Position numbers and translations under genes: made by a program
Assembly (NCBI GenBank): GCA_001584585.1
Contig: LSYV01000013.1
Coordinates: 2,435,186-2,475,619, forward strand
Source: Gonium pectorale
Taxonomy: Eukaryota; Chlorophyta; Chlorophyceae; Chlamydomonadales; Volvocaceae
Direction of reading: 5' to 3'
Length of the DNA stretch: 40,434 nucleotides
Part shown: positions 23,201 through 33,167 of the stretch, one piece after another
Numbering within the stretch: position 1 is the first letter of the stretch
Layout: every line of letters begins with the position of its first letter
The notes under the pieces: model-generated
What the model saw: only the letters and a program-made list of their open reading frames with translations
Database searches by the model: none
What the model was told of the DNA's origin: nothing

Positions 23201-26200
23201 TCGCTGCTTGCCGCAGTCCCGTCCTGAAGCACCCGCGCCGCCGCCGTCATTGCAGCCTCGGTCGTAATTTCCGCCAGACGGTGGCGGCCGCCGCCGGCGG
23301 TGGACGCGAGGTTGGCCATGGTGGCGTTGAGGCCCGCCGTGGTGTTCGCGGCGCCGGTGCTGTTGCCTCCGCGGTAGGCGGACACGTCCTCCACGGCCTG
23401 GGCAAGCGCCGCCCACACGATTCGCGCCATGGCAGGCAGGTCCGCGGTGGAGCGGATAAGGTAGGCGGACGTCTGCATGACGGCCGTCATCACCTGCTGC
23501 TCAGCACGCATAAACGGTTCGGCCTGGCGGGAGGGAAGTGGGAGCGTGGCGGAAGGGAGACGAGGCCGCGGAGAGGTGGAAGGCAGGCGAGCGAGGGCAT
23601 CAGCTTCGGCAAGGGGCCCAGTGCAGCAGCAGGCGATTGGGGGCCCGTTCGACGTGTATGGGTGGAGGGAAGTACGGAGGGCAGGGCAGTGGTGGCTGTG
23701 GGCCGTGTGGCTATGTGTCTTACCCCCTTGTCCATGTCCACGTAGAGCGCCTTGATGGGGTCGGTCTGGCCCAGCGTGTAGGCTGTGGCGTTGATGCCGA
23801 ATGCGGCCTGGGGGCAGTTGACGGAAGGGCGAATCTGAGACAGGACTAGAGGAAGGAGCTGACGCTGGCATCCAAAGGGACATGCAGCGTGAAATGCAGC
23901 GCAGAGCCCTGCCTCTACGCATTCGCACGCTCGTCAGCTATCCATGCACGTACCTTGACCTTGCGCTCAGCCTCCGTATAGCCACGCTCCTGCATCGCCA
24001 CCAACAGCGTCGTCAGCGGACTGACCACAGTGCTCATCGGCGGCGCGGCCAGCGCTACGTAGAGCTTAAGCATCGATGTGGCGTCGTGGCATTCGTCCAG
24101 CGGACCGTTGGCGAAGCGGTTTGTGTCGTATGATGCGGGCGCCGCCGGCACAACGCGGAGCGTCGCTGATGTAATCGCAGGGCTGCGCAGGATCAGCGAC
24201 CAGCCGCCGTTGAACGTCGAAGTGTTGGAGGGCTCAGCGGCAGTGGCGGGCGTCGATGCCAGCAAGGCGGCGTCGCCGTCGGTATCCGCGTAGATCACAC
24301 AGTTGTCGAGGTAACCGTCGAGCATGCGGCCACGAAGGGTAATAGGCTGGAAGGGCGGCGGCGCCGGCGGTGGGGGCGAGGGTGACGGTGGTGGAGAAGG
24401 CGGCGGGGGTGGGGATGGAGGAGGCGGAGGAGGCAGAGGGGAGGGTGGAGGTGGAGGGGGTGGGGAAGGCAGAAGGGGCGGGGGCGGGGGGGTCAATGGG
24501 GACGCTGGCGGGGAAGGAGGCTCTGGAGACGGCGGCTGTGGTGGCGGGCTGGGAGGCTCTGGAGACGGCGGTTCCGGGGGAGGGGGAGGGGGTGGAGGGG
24601 ATGGCGGTGAGGGTGACGGCGACGGAGGCGGTGGGGAGTTGGGCGCTGGTGGGTTGGGGCTGGGCAGCGGGGGAGACGGAGGTGGTGGACGAGGAGGCAT
24701 GGGCGATGGTGCGGGTGAGGGCGGGCGCGGCGTCGGCGATGGGGGCGGGGAGGGAGCTGGTGAAGGGGGCGGAGGAGGCGACGGCGTGGGAGGCGAGGGT
24801 CGTCGTGGAGGCCGCGGCCAGGACGGAGGCAGGCGCGGTGGCAACGGCGGCCGAGGAGCCGGCGATGGCGGGCGTGGCGACGGTGGTGGTGATGGCGGCG
24901 CAAGTGGCGGCGGGCTTGGTGAGGGAGGCGACGGGGGCCTCGACTGCCGCCTTGGTGGTGGTGGGGACGGCAGCTGAGGCGATGGCGGCGCCGGCCGAAT
25001 CCTGGGGGATCTCGGTTGGCGAGGCTGTCTGCCTGCGGGCGGTGGCGAAGCCTTGTCATCGGATGGAGCCTCGGGCGGTGGCGAAGCCGTGTCGTCGGAT
25101 GGAGCCTCGGGCGGTGGCGAAGCCGTGTCATCGGATGGAGCCTCGGGCGGTGGCAAAGCCGTGTCGTCGGATGGAGCCTCGGGCGGTGGCGAAGCCGTGT
25201 CATCGGATGGAGCCTCGGGCGGTGGTGAAGCCGTGTCATCGGATGGAGCCGTCGGGCGGTGGCAAAGCCGTGTCGTCGGATGGAGCCTCGGGCGGTGGTG
25301 AAGCCGTGCCGTCGGATGGAGCCTCGGGCGGTGGTGAAGCCGTGTCGTCGGACGGAGCCTCGGGCGGCCACTCCGGCTCAGGGATGGCTGGGGTGGGCGA
25401 CTGGGGCGGCGGGCTGGCAACTGGTGCGTCGGGCGGTGGAAGGGTTGGCGAACGCCCCTCTCCACTGGGCGCCTGTGGAGATGCCTGTACAGGGGGCGCT
25501 GACGGCTGATCTGGTGGCGGCGGCGGCTGATGTGGCGGTGGCGTTGATGGCGGCATGCCAGTAGCCACGGGCGCAGAAGGCGGCGTCGTTGGGTGGCCTG
25601 GCACGCCTGGCGGCGACGACAGCGCTGGGGAGGTGGTGGGCGGTAGTGTGACGTCTCCGCTAGGAGATGGCGGTGGCGGTGCTGGCTGGGCGGCGCTGCC
25701 CGGAGGGGAAGCCGGCGACTCCGCCTCTGGGGTCTCCGGTGGCGATGTGCTAGGCTGGACGTGGCCTGGCGACAAAGGGGGAACACCAATTGTGGGTCCC
25801 TCTGGCTGTGGCGGCGACGGTGCTGGCTGTGACGCCGGTACGGGACTGCCATACCCTGGGCCAGGGCTGAACGGCGGGGAGCGCAGCGGCACGGACGGGT
25901 AAGGGGGCGAAGGTGCAGACGGCGGCGGGATGGTGGGGATGACTGAAGGCGGAAAGGCTGGTGAGGTGTGGTTGATAAAAGGCGGCAAATTGGAACCCGA
26001 TCCGTCCGGCGCGTAGGGAGGGTAGGGCGGGTAGGGGGCGTCAGGTGGTAAGGGAGCGTTCGGCGGAAACTGCCAGTAGAAGGGCCGGGGCGGAGGCCGC
26101 GGTGGGCGACCACGCCCCGCGGGCGGGACATCAGTCGAGGGCGCCGGCGAGGCGCCGGGCTCTGGCAAGGGGTTACTCGGGCCACCGTAAGGCGGGGGCG

Positions 26201-29200
26201 GCGGCAGGCCTGGTGCGTCCGGCGGACTCGGGCCGTCGGGTGGTTGCGGCACGGACGGCGGCAAGGCCGGGGCCAGCGGCGACTCCGGGCTGTCCGGAGT
26301 GTAGGGGGGCCACGTGGGGAACGGAGGGCGCGGCGGCCACGAAGGACGCGGTGGGCGGCGGCGGACGGGCGACGTCCATGGGGGCGGCATGGGGGCGAAG
26401 GGCGGCAACTGCGGGAATGGTGGATCCGAGGGCATTGGTGGCGCTGGTTCGTCTGGCGAAAAGGGCGGGTCCGGCGGGAACGGTGCATCTGGGGGCGGTG
26501 GCGGCCGAGGCGGCTGGGGCGGCCGAGGCGGAAGACGTGGGCGGGGAGGGCTGGGCGGTCGGGACGGGTAGGAAGGAGGGTAGGGTGGCGGCGAGGGTGG
26601 CTCGGGATTGGGCGGGGCCGCCGGGGGTTCGGGCTCCAATTCTACAGGCGGTGACGGTGATGGGGACGATGCGCGCGGCGGCTGGGGCTCAATGTCTGAA
26701 GGCACCGGCGATGGTGGGTAGAAGGGAGGTGGGGGAGACGACGACGGCGGAGGAGGATAGGATGGCTGCGGAGCGGGGCTCGGAGGCTGAGATGGCGGGT
26801 AGGGCAAGGGTGGAGGCGGGCTGGGTGGCGCGGGTGAATGCGGGTAGGGCGAGGGTGGAAGAGGGCTTGGAGGTGCGGGTGATGGGGGATAGGGCGAGGG
26901 TGGAGGCGGGCTGGGTGGCGCGGGTGAGGGCGGGTAGGGCGATGGCGGAAGAGGGCTGGGAGGTGCGGGTGATGGGGGATAGGGCGAGGGTGGAGGCGGG
27001 CTGGGTGGCGCNNNNNNNNNNNNNNNNNNNNNNNNNNNNNNNNNNNNNNNNNNNNNNNNNNNNNNNNNNNNNNNNNNNNNNNNNNNNNNNNNNNNNNNNN
27101 NNNNNNNNNNNNNNNNNNNNNNNNNNNNNNNNNNNNNNNNNNNNNNNNNNNNNNNNNNNNNNNNNNNNNNNNNNNNNNNNNNNNNNNNNNNNNNNNNNNN
27201 NNNNNNNNNNNNNNNNNNNNNNNNNNNNNNNNNNNNNNNNNNNNNNNNNNNNNNNNNNNNNNNNNNNNNNNNNNNNNNNNNNNNNNNNNNNNNNNNNNNN
27301 NNNNNNNNNNNNNNNNNNNNNNNNNNNNNNNNNNNNNNNNNNNNNNNNNNNNNNNNNNNNNNNNNNNNNNNNNNNNNNNNNNNNNNNNNNNNNNNNNNNN
27401 NNNNNNNNNNNNNNNNNNNNNNNNNNNNNNNNNNNNNNNNNNNNNNNNNNNNNNNNNNNNNNNNNNNNNNNNNNNNNNNNNNNNNNNNNNNNNNNNNNNN
27501 NNNNNNNNNNNNNNNNNNNNNNNNNNNNNNNNNNNNNNNNNNNNNNNNNNNNNNNNNNNNNNNNNNNNNNNNNNNNNNNNNNNNNNNNNNNNNNNNNNNN
27601 NNNNNNNNCGGCGTCAGGCGATGGCGGAAGAGGGCTGGGAGGCTGAGGAGATGGTGGGTAGGGCGAGGGTGGAAGTGGGCTTGGTGGAGCAGGCGAAGGC
27701 GGGTAGGGCGATGGTGGAGCTGGGCTGGGGGGCGCTGGGGACGGCGGGTAAGGCGACGGAGGGGCAGGGCTGGGAGGCTCGGGCGATGGTGGGGAGGGAC
27801 TCGGAGGATTTGGAGATGGTGGATAGGGTGATGGCGGAAGGGGACTCGGGGGCGCAGGTGAGGGAGGATAGGGCGATGGAGGCAGGGGGCTCGGCGGCGC
27901 AGGGCTTGGCGGCTCAGGCGATGGTGGTGAGGGGCTGGGAGGCTCCGGAGAGGGCGGCTCCGGCGACGGAGGTGAGGGGCTCGGCGGGAGCGGTGATGGA
28001 GGCAGCGGACTCGGCGGCTGAGGAGACGGTGGGTAAGGTGAGGGAGGCAGGGGACTCGGTGGCTGTGGAGACGGCGGGAGGGGTGATGGCGGCAGAGGAC
28101 TCGGCGGCTGCGGAGACGGTGGGTATGGTGAGGGAGGAAGGGGTGAGGGAGGCATAGGACTCGGCGGCGCTGGCGATGGCGGTTCAGGTGATGGTGGTAG
28201 AGGGCTGGGCGGCTCCGGTGATGGCGGCAGTGGGCTGGGCGGCTCCGGCGAGGGGGGAAGAGGGCTGGGCGGCTCTGGCGATGGTGGCTCCGGCGACGGA
28301 GGGGGCGGGCTAGGCGGCTCTGGAGATGGCGGCTCTGGCGACGGTGGCGCTGGGCTCGGAGGCAGGGGCGAAGGGGGAGACGGGCTCGGGGGCAGTGGTG
28401 AGGGCGGGAGCGGCGAGGGCGGCAATGGACTGGGTGGCTTTGGGGAGGGAGGGCTTGGAGACGGCGGCTTCGGACTCGGAGGCGGCGGCGAGGGAGGCGG
28501 GCTCGGAGACGGTGGCTTGGGCGGCGGTGGGCTAGGGGAGGGTGGTCGGGGAGGCGGAGAAGGTGGGCGGGGTGGTGGGGAAGGCGGGCGAGGAGGGTAG
28601 GGCATCCGCGGCGGGAAGTCCGGAAGGCGTGGCCAGGAGGGGACACTTGGAGTGTAGGGCTCTGGCGGATCAGGAGGAAACGGCTGATCCGGAGGCTGGG
28701 GCTGGGTAGGTGGTGGAGGCGGACGGGGTGGCTGAGGAGGCCGTGGAGGCAGCCGAGGGGGCCGCGGGGGCATCGGAGGAGTGTGGGGCGGCTCTGGGGG
28801 CGAAGGCGGTTCAGCTGGCGGTGCGACATATCCGGGCTCATGTGGAGAGTTGGGTGCGTCCGGGGCAGCCGGCGCGGGGCTTGGAGGATCCGGCGGTTGA
28901 GGAGAGGGTGGCGGCGGACGTGGCGGTCGCGGCGGCGGCGGCGGTGGCGGCGGTCGGGGCGGGCGAGGGCGCGGTGGTGGAGGCCGGGGGGGACGCGGGC
29001 TTGGCGGAGGCCGAGGGCTGGGTGGCTTGGGGCTGGGCGGCTCGGGAGGCGGTGGGTTGGGGCTCAGCGGTGCGGAGGGTGTGAAGGGGCTCCCTGGAGT
29101 GAGGGGCGGCCGCGGCGGCCGCGGGGGTCGAGGTGGTGGTGGAGGCCGCGGTGGTAGAGGGAACCGCGGCGGCCTGGGTGGGGGCGGCGGCTTTGGAGCC

Positions 29201-30444
29201 ATCGGCGCGTCCGGAGGGAGGTCCGGGTAATGAATCAGCGAACGCCGGCTCGCCACACCCGCGCCGCCTCCGAGCGAGTCGCCGCCAGTGCCGGTGGGGA
29301 GCTGCAGGTGGCCGCCGGCTCGTTTGAGCCCATGTTGGTCCTCAGAGCCGGACAAACCCGCCAAGTGCAGCAGCGACGGCATAAGCGAGGCGGCAAGGGC
29401 ACTAGCGGGACCGTCGCTGGCGTCGTCAGTGCTGTTGCAGCTGACGACGACCAGGTTTGGGGGGAGGGGCAGGGCGTCGAGCGTGCTGCCGAGCAGGCTG
29501 ACGTTGCAACCTGCCCACGGCTCATCGCCGGTGTCGCCAGTTACGCTGATACTCTCGGACCCCACGATGCTGCCCGCGCGGAAGGTCAGCAAGACCACAG
29601 TGGTGGCCGTATCGCTTCCGTCGCCCCCGATGGCGGCGGCAGTGGCCGCCTTGGCTGTGTGCAGCTGTGCGGATGCCGCGGGCAGTGGCCCGGCGTCCGT
29701 CGGCTGCTGCCAGTCGCAATGCAGCAGCCAGGATTCCGCGGCGAAGAGCCCAGGCCCGATGGGGCTCGACCCAAGGATGGCGTCTATCTCAACACCAAGC
29801 GCCAGATAGCCTTGCTTCGCCGCGAAGTGCGCGGCGCGTATGGCGGCGTGCGTGTACAAGCCGATGGCGGCTGGCTGGCGAGTTTGCCACCCCTGTGCTG
29901 GCTGCTGCTCGCTCACCGCGGCTTCGCCGCCGTCGGCGCTGCTGCTGCTGCTAGCTCTCCGCTGGATTGTCAGCACCAAGGGCTCGAAGCTCCCGCACAG
30001 GTGCCAGGGGAAGGTAGCGGGCAGCTCGCAGACCAGGGCGGTAGTACCGGACAAGGCGGTTGCCCCATTGGACGAGATGCTGGCGTCAGCAATGTCCTGC
30101 GCCGTGCCACAGCTAAAGAGGCAGCGCCAGTGCTGGTCGCCTGCGTGGGGTAGGCCGTCTAGAAGCACGCCGTCAACGGTTATGGAGCCATGGAAGCCCC
30201 AGCTGACCAGCGCCGGGTTGACCGTAAGCGTCGAATATTTGCTGCGCGTTTCTTGTAACACTACATCCGATTGAGGCACTTCGTCGACAAGTGACAACGA
30301 TGGACCTGTCGATGCGCCCCCCTCGCCGAGCGCGCAGAGCGGTGCCAGGAGAGTCCACAGTGCCCACACCACCCATATGGGTAGGGCAAATGCTCGCCGG
30401 CTGCACCAGCTGCGTTGCCGAGGTTGCGCAGGGGCTCTGGCCAT
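20272..30444 (-). CDS. Giant transmembrane hydroxyproline-rich glycoprotein (PPSPX shaft, about 3,200 residues)
   Basis: Minus-strand exons: 30444-23954 (contains the 597-N gap and a 1-nt frameshift), 23834-23724, 23523-22885 and 22647-20272 (stop TAG). All introns are phase 0. Order of parts: signal peptide (hydrophobic core [20 protein letters not shown]); an N-domain of about 400 residues with paired Cys ([16 protein letters not shown]); a shaft of roughly 1,600 residues of PPSPx, PPRPP and an acidic 12-residue repeat; a module with [14 protein letters not shown] and [20 protein letters not shown], then [12 protein letters not shown], resembling a domain of large bacterial surface proteins (VxxDxNxDG ... 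VxPLTTL ... DPxxAL); N-glycosylation sequons (NST, NTT, NAT, NLT); one helix [20 protein letters not shown] stopped by RRRHK; and a Ser/Ala/Pro-rich cytoplasmic tail of about 680 residues. PPSPX shafts are known from Chlamydomonas wall protein GP1 and the sexual agglutinins. A membrane anchor suggests a wall-to-membrane link; this is inferred. Confidence 0.85.
22330..22396 (-). other. Transmembrane segment of the glycoprotein
   Basis: About 21 hydrophobic residues ([20 protein letters not shown] and flanks) are followed by MRRRHK, a positive-inside stop-transfer signal. This places the Pro-rich shaft outside and the long tail inside. Confidence 0.85.
25035..25370 (-). repeat. 36-bp tandem array, nine units, encoding [16 protein letters not shown] 12-mers
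   Basis: Nine near-identical 36-bp units each encode a [16 protein letters not shown] 12-mer, with small changes (TA to KA, DD to DG, S to L). The acidic Asp-Asp step sets it apart from the neutral PPSPX repeats around it. The unit spanning 25251 carries one extra base that breaks the frame. Confidence 0.9.
27012..27608. other. Assembly gap (597 N) inside the proline-rich shaft
   Basis: The Ns lie between repeat-rich coding sequence on both sides. The coding frame before the gap differs from the frame after it, so the true missing length is not 597 unless another indel exists. A length equal to 2 modulo 3 would restore the frame. Confidence 0.95.
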
Positions 30445-32359
30445 TGTGAATTAGCCCGCACTAGACACCACGAGCACCATGGCCGAGTTAACAAGAGGCG
30501 GCTGGCATATCCCGGAATACTTGGAGATCATACATGCACGTATCAGCAGCGCTCTTGCGAGTCAAAGGGGGGAGTCCGAGGCGGGCGTAAACTGGATTGG
30601 CAATGGGTTTGCTAGGAGCAATGTAGTAATGTCGTCTGCCCTGCTCTGTCGCAGTATCGCTGACAGTGGCTTGCAAGGGACGCTGGTAAGAAAATGTAAA
30701 GAAGCACAGACTACGCCTAATTGTCAGGTTGAATAAAAGCAATGTATGACAGTAAGTATCAATGTGTAGTGAAGTGTCATTGCCGGATATCGGGCAGTGA
30801 GGCCTCCTGATTGTGCCCCCACCGCTGACTGGCGTTGACCGGTTCCAAAGGCTGTTGCTAGTTAAGCCCGAAATCCTCTCCTTTCCTGCATCCTGCTTGC
30901 AATCAATTAATTGCTACATCAACAGCATGCATAGAGAAATAGTACGGAGCGGATGCCCCCTTTGACGCTATGGCATGTGCGCGACGCATATGCACGGCCA
31001 AGAACCTCTAAAGCAAATGGATATGCAGTGGTCAGAACGCTACGTCAGTCCGTTTCAAGTCATCACAAGTGTGACCGGGACATGTCGGCATGCACTTCGT
31101 TTACCCGTGGTCCACATTGAGCAAGCGCAATGCGGGCATCATATAATTACCCGCTTGTCGACATGAAAGCATGGTAACCGAGTATGAAGGCATATAAACG
31201 GCACACTGCGGCATCATGTGTGCCCCTGATCCTGCCCGGGACCTGGTGTGCACTCTGCTATTGTGAGGCAGGCCGGACTGTGGAGCCTCGGAGCGGCCGG
31301 AGGGGACACGGTAGGAAATACTTCATGGTGCCCTCGTGGGTACCCCTCATTCGACTCGTAACGGCAAAAAAGGGCATTATTGCCATTGTCTCCAGGGCGG
31401 ACACCCGTCCGTCTCTGCCAAACATAGTTCATGCTATCGCCCCGAACAGCCTTAGGCACGCCGGCCAACAGCGTCTGTCAATTGCAGCCGCGCCCGTTTC
31501 ACACCGACCAGGGGAGACCCCTGACACCGACCAGCCCAGTTCTGGGCTTGTCGGGAGTCGAGCTGGTGAAACAGACTATGCCAGTTGACCGCATTTCAAC
31601 TGAAGTGGCCGCTGGCTATGGAACGCACAGGGGCCCGCGATCAATACGTCCACTCTGCAGTCGTCCAACGTGCAGGCTTCGCCACCGCATTGTGTGGGCG
31701 AACCTCAGCCACGCGCGGGGCTGCCGTGCAGGGAACAGGCGCGTAGACTTCTGCGGAGCTTGGACCGAAATACCAGAGGAAGGGTTGCACAATCTGAATG
31801 GGCCAGGGATGTTCCCCGTATTGCCTTGCGGCACTCGGTCGCTCGGTTTGCATCGGATAACATGGGGACTAGCAATCGTGTAGGCGTCGTTTGGGTCGTC
31901 CTTCACTGATCTCAACGATATGGCCGTTAGTCAAGCGACCTACGCTCGCCTGCTCTTGCGGTGGCGCTGTGCATCCGTACAAACTGGTCAGGCAGCCGGT
32001 CTCCCTGCGCGCTTAAAGCGTTGCCTTGGACCCACTGCCGTCACGGACCTGGCGACGGCGGGTTCGGCGGCCGCGGCAATCGCAGCCATTCAAGCGGTCA
32101 GCAGCGCAAGACAGGGCCTTCCCTGTTCCTGTTTCTTTTATCAGGGCAAGGTGAAGGGCGTCTACACGGGCTGGGCCTCAGCAAGCGAGCCCCGCCCCGG
32201 CAAGCGCCGGCGCCTGCAGTGCGGGTCAAGGCCCGACACCAGCGGCCGCGGGCTGCCATAGGCAGGCAGCCGCCTGGGCTTACGCAGCTCCGGTTGGCGA
32301 CCGATGCTTCTGGCTCAGATCTGTGTGGCCCGACCCCGGCACGCGCCGCCGAGCGGGCA
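30445..32359. other. Glycoprotein promoter side and intergenic sequence
   Basis: This covers the upstream region of the glycoprotein gene and space up to the 3' end of the 450-residue gene. Open frames exist at 31431-31883 and 31920-32261 (+), but their codon bias is weak and no splice partners were found. A TATAAA string occurs near 31193 on the + strand with no gene to attach it to. Confidence 0.45.
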
Positions 32360-32364
32360 TTACA
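32360..32364 (-). terminator. Candidate polyadenylation signal TGTAA for the 450-residue gene
   Basis: TTACA on + lies about 800 nt past the stop at 33168 and is the first such signal downstream. The stretch 33167-32365 is therefore probably 3' UTR; nothing else was recognised in it. Confidence 0.45.
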
Positions 32365-33167
32365 ACTTGGAGTTTGAAGTGCCACGGGCAACGCAGCACG
32401 GTCCGCACGCCGTTGCAGGGGTACGCGGGGCCATGCGCACGATTACTATAAAGCGGATCATCGGTGATGGTACCATGGACCAAGTGGCCCTGCCCGGCAC
32501 CTTGCACGTGCGAGCTGTTGCAACGCGGCCGGGCCGCTCAGCATCTGGCAGTAAACGCAGGACGAGTCCCTCCGATCTCGCTGCCGAATCAACGCCTCAT
32601 ATATGTTAGCCAGCGGGGGACGCCATGATGGAGCAGGGCTCCGCCGCTCCGACGTGAGTAGCGGAGCATGTGCCTGTGGCAAGATCCCCGCAGGAACCCA
32701 GCACGACACCGCTTAGCGACACATCGGTTGCCGCCAACAACTTATCCGCGTTCACGCCATCATCCGTGTGGCCCTCTCGATGCACTCTGGTGCCCCCTTG
32801 ACACTAGCCCCCCTGAAGCTACCCAATATAATGCATGCGCTCTTGCCACCGGTTGCATGCATAGTGCTGCACGAGCGCACAAGACCTCCTCCGCTCCCCG
32901 CTCTACAAATACGGCCCGGCACAGCAGCACCACCGCTGCCACCGCAGCCCGCGCGTAACCCGCCGGTGCTGTCCACTATCGTTCGCGCGCCCCACACACA
33001 TACGAAGCCCCCCGTCTGCCTGCCGGTAGGCCGTACTCGACAACACTATTCACGTCAAGAGTTTCGTTGACGAACCGGGCTGGCGCCAATGTCCTCCAAC
33101 GCTGACTGGACTGCGCGCTCACTACCGAGCACCCAACATGCAGCGCGGGTCTGGCTGCGGCGCAGCG

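Larger units (their letters stand above)
24350..29235 (-). repeat. Proline-rich shaft-coding region (PPSPX and related repeats)
   Basis: On the minus strand the codons encode [35 protein letters not shown] and similar units almost without break. Longer units of roughly 45-60 bp recur near 26800-27010 and 27620-28300. The + strand is correspondingly G-rich throughout. The Ser-Pro-Pro contexts are those used for prolyl hydroxylation and O-glycosylation in green-algal wall proteins. Confidence 0.9.

Noticed and set aside
24370..25509. 379-codon + strand frame rich in Gly/Ala/Glu
   Set aside because: It is the complement of the PPSPX-coding sequence, whose repeats guarantee long open frames on both strands.
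26045..27646. 533-codon + strand frame spanning the gap
   Set aside because: A third of it is Ns, and the rest is antisense to the glycoprotein shaft.
31920..32261. 113-codon + frame with GKVKGVYTGWASASE, reminiscent of the RNase H1 hybrid-binding motif (GxxxGVYxxW)
   Set aside because: Only about ten residues fit, the expected upstream FYAV block is missing, codon bias is weak and no further RNase H region follows. It is too short to support a call.
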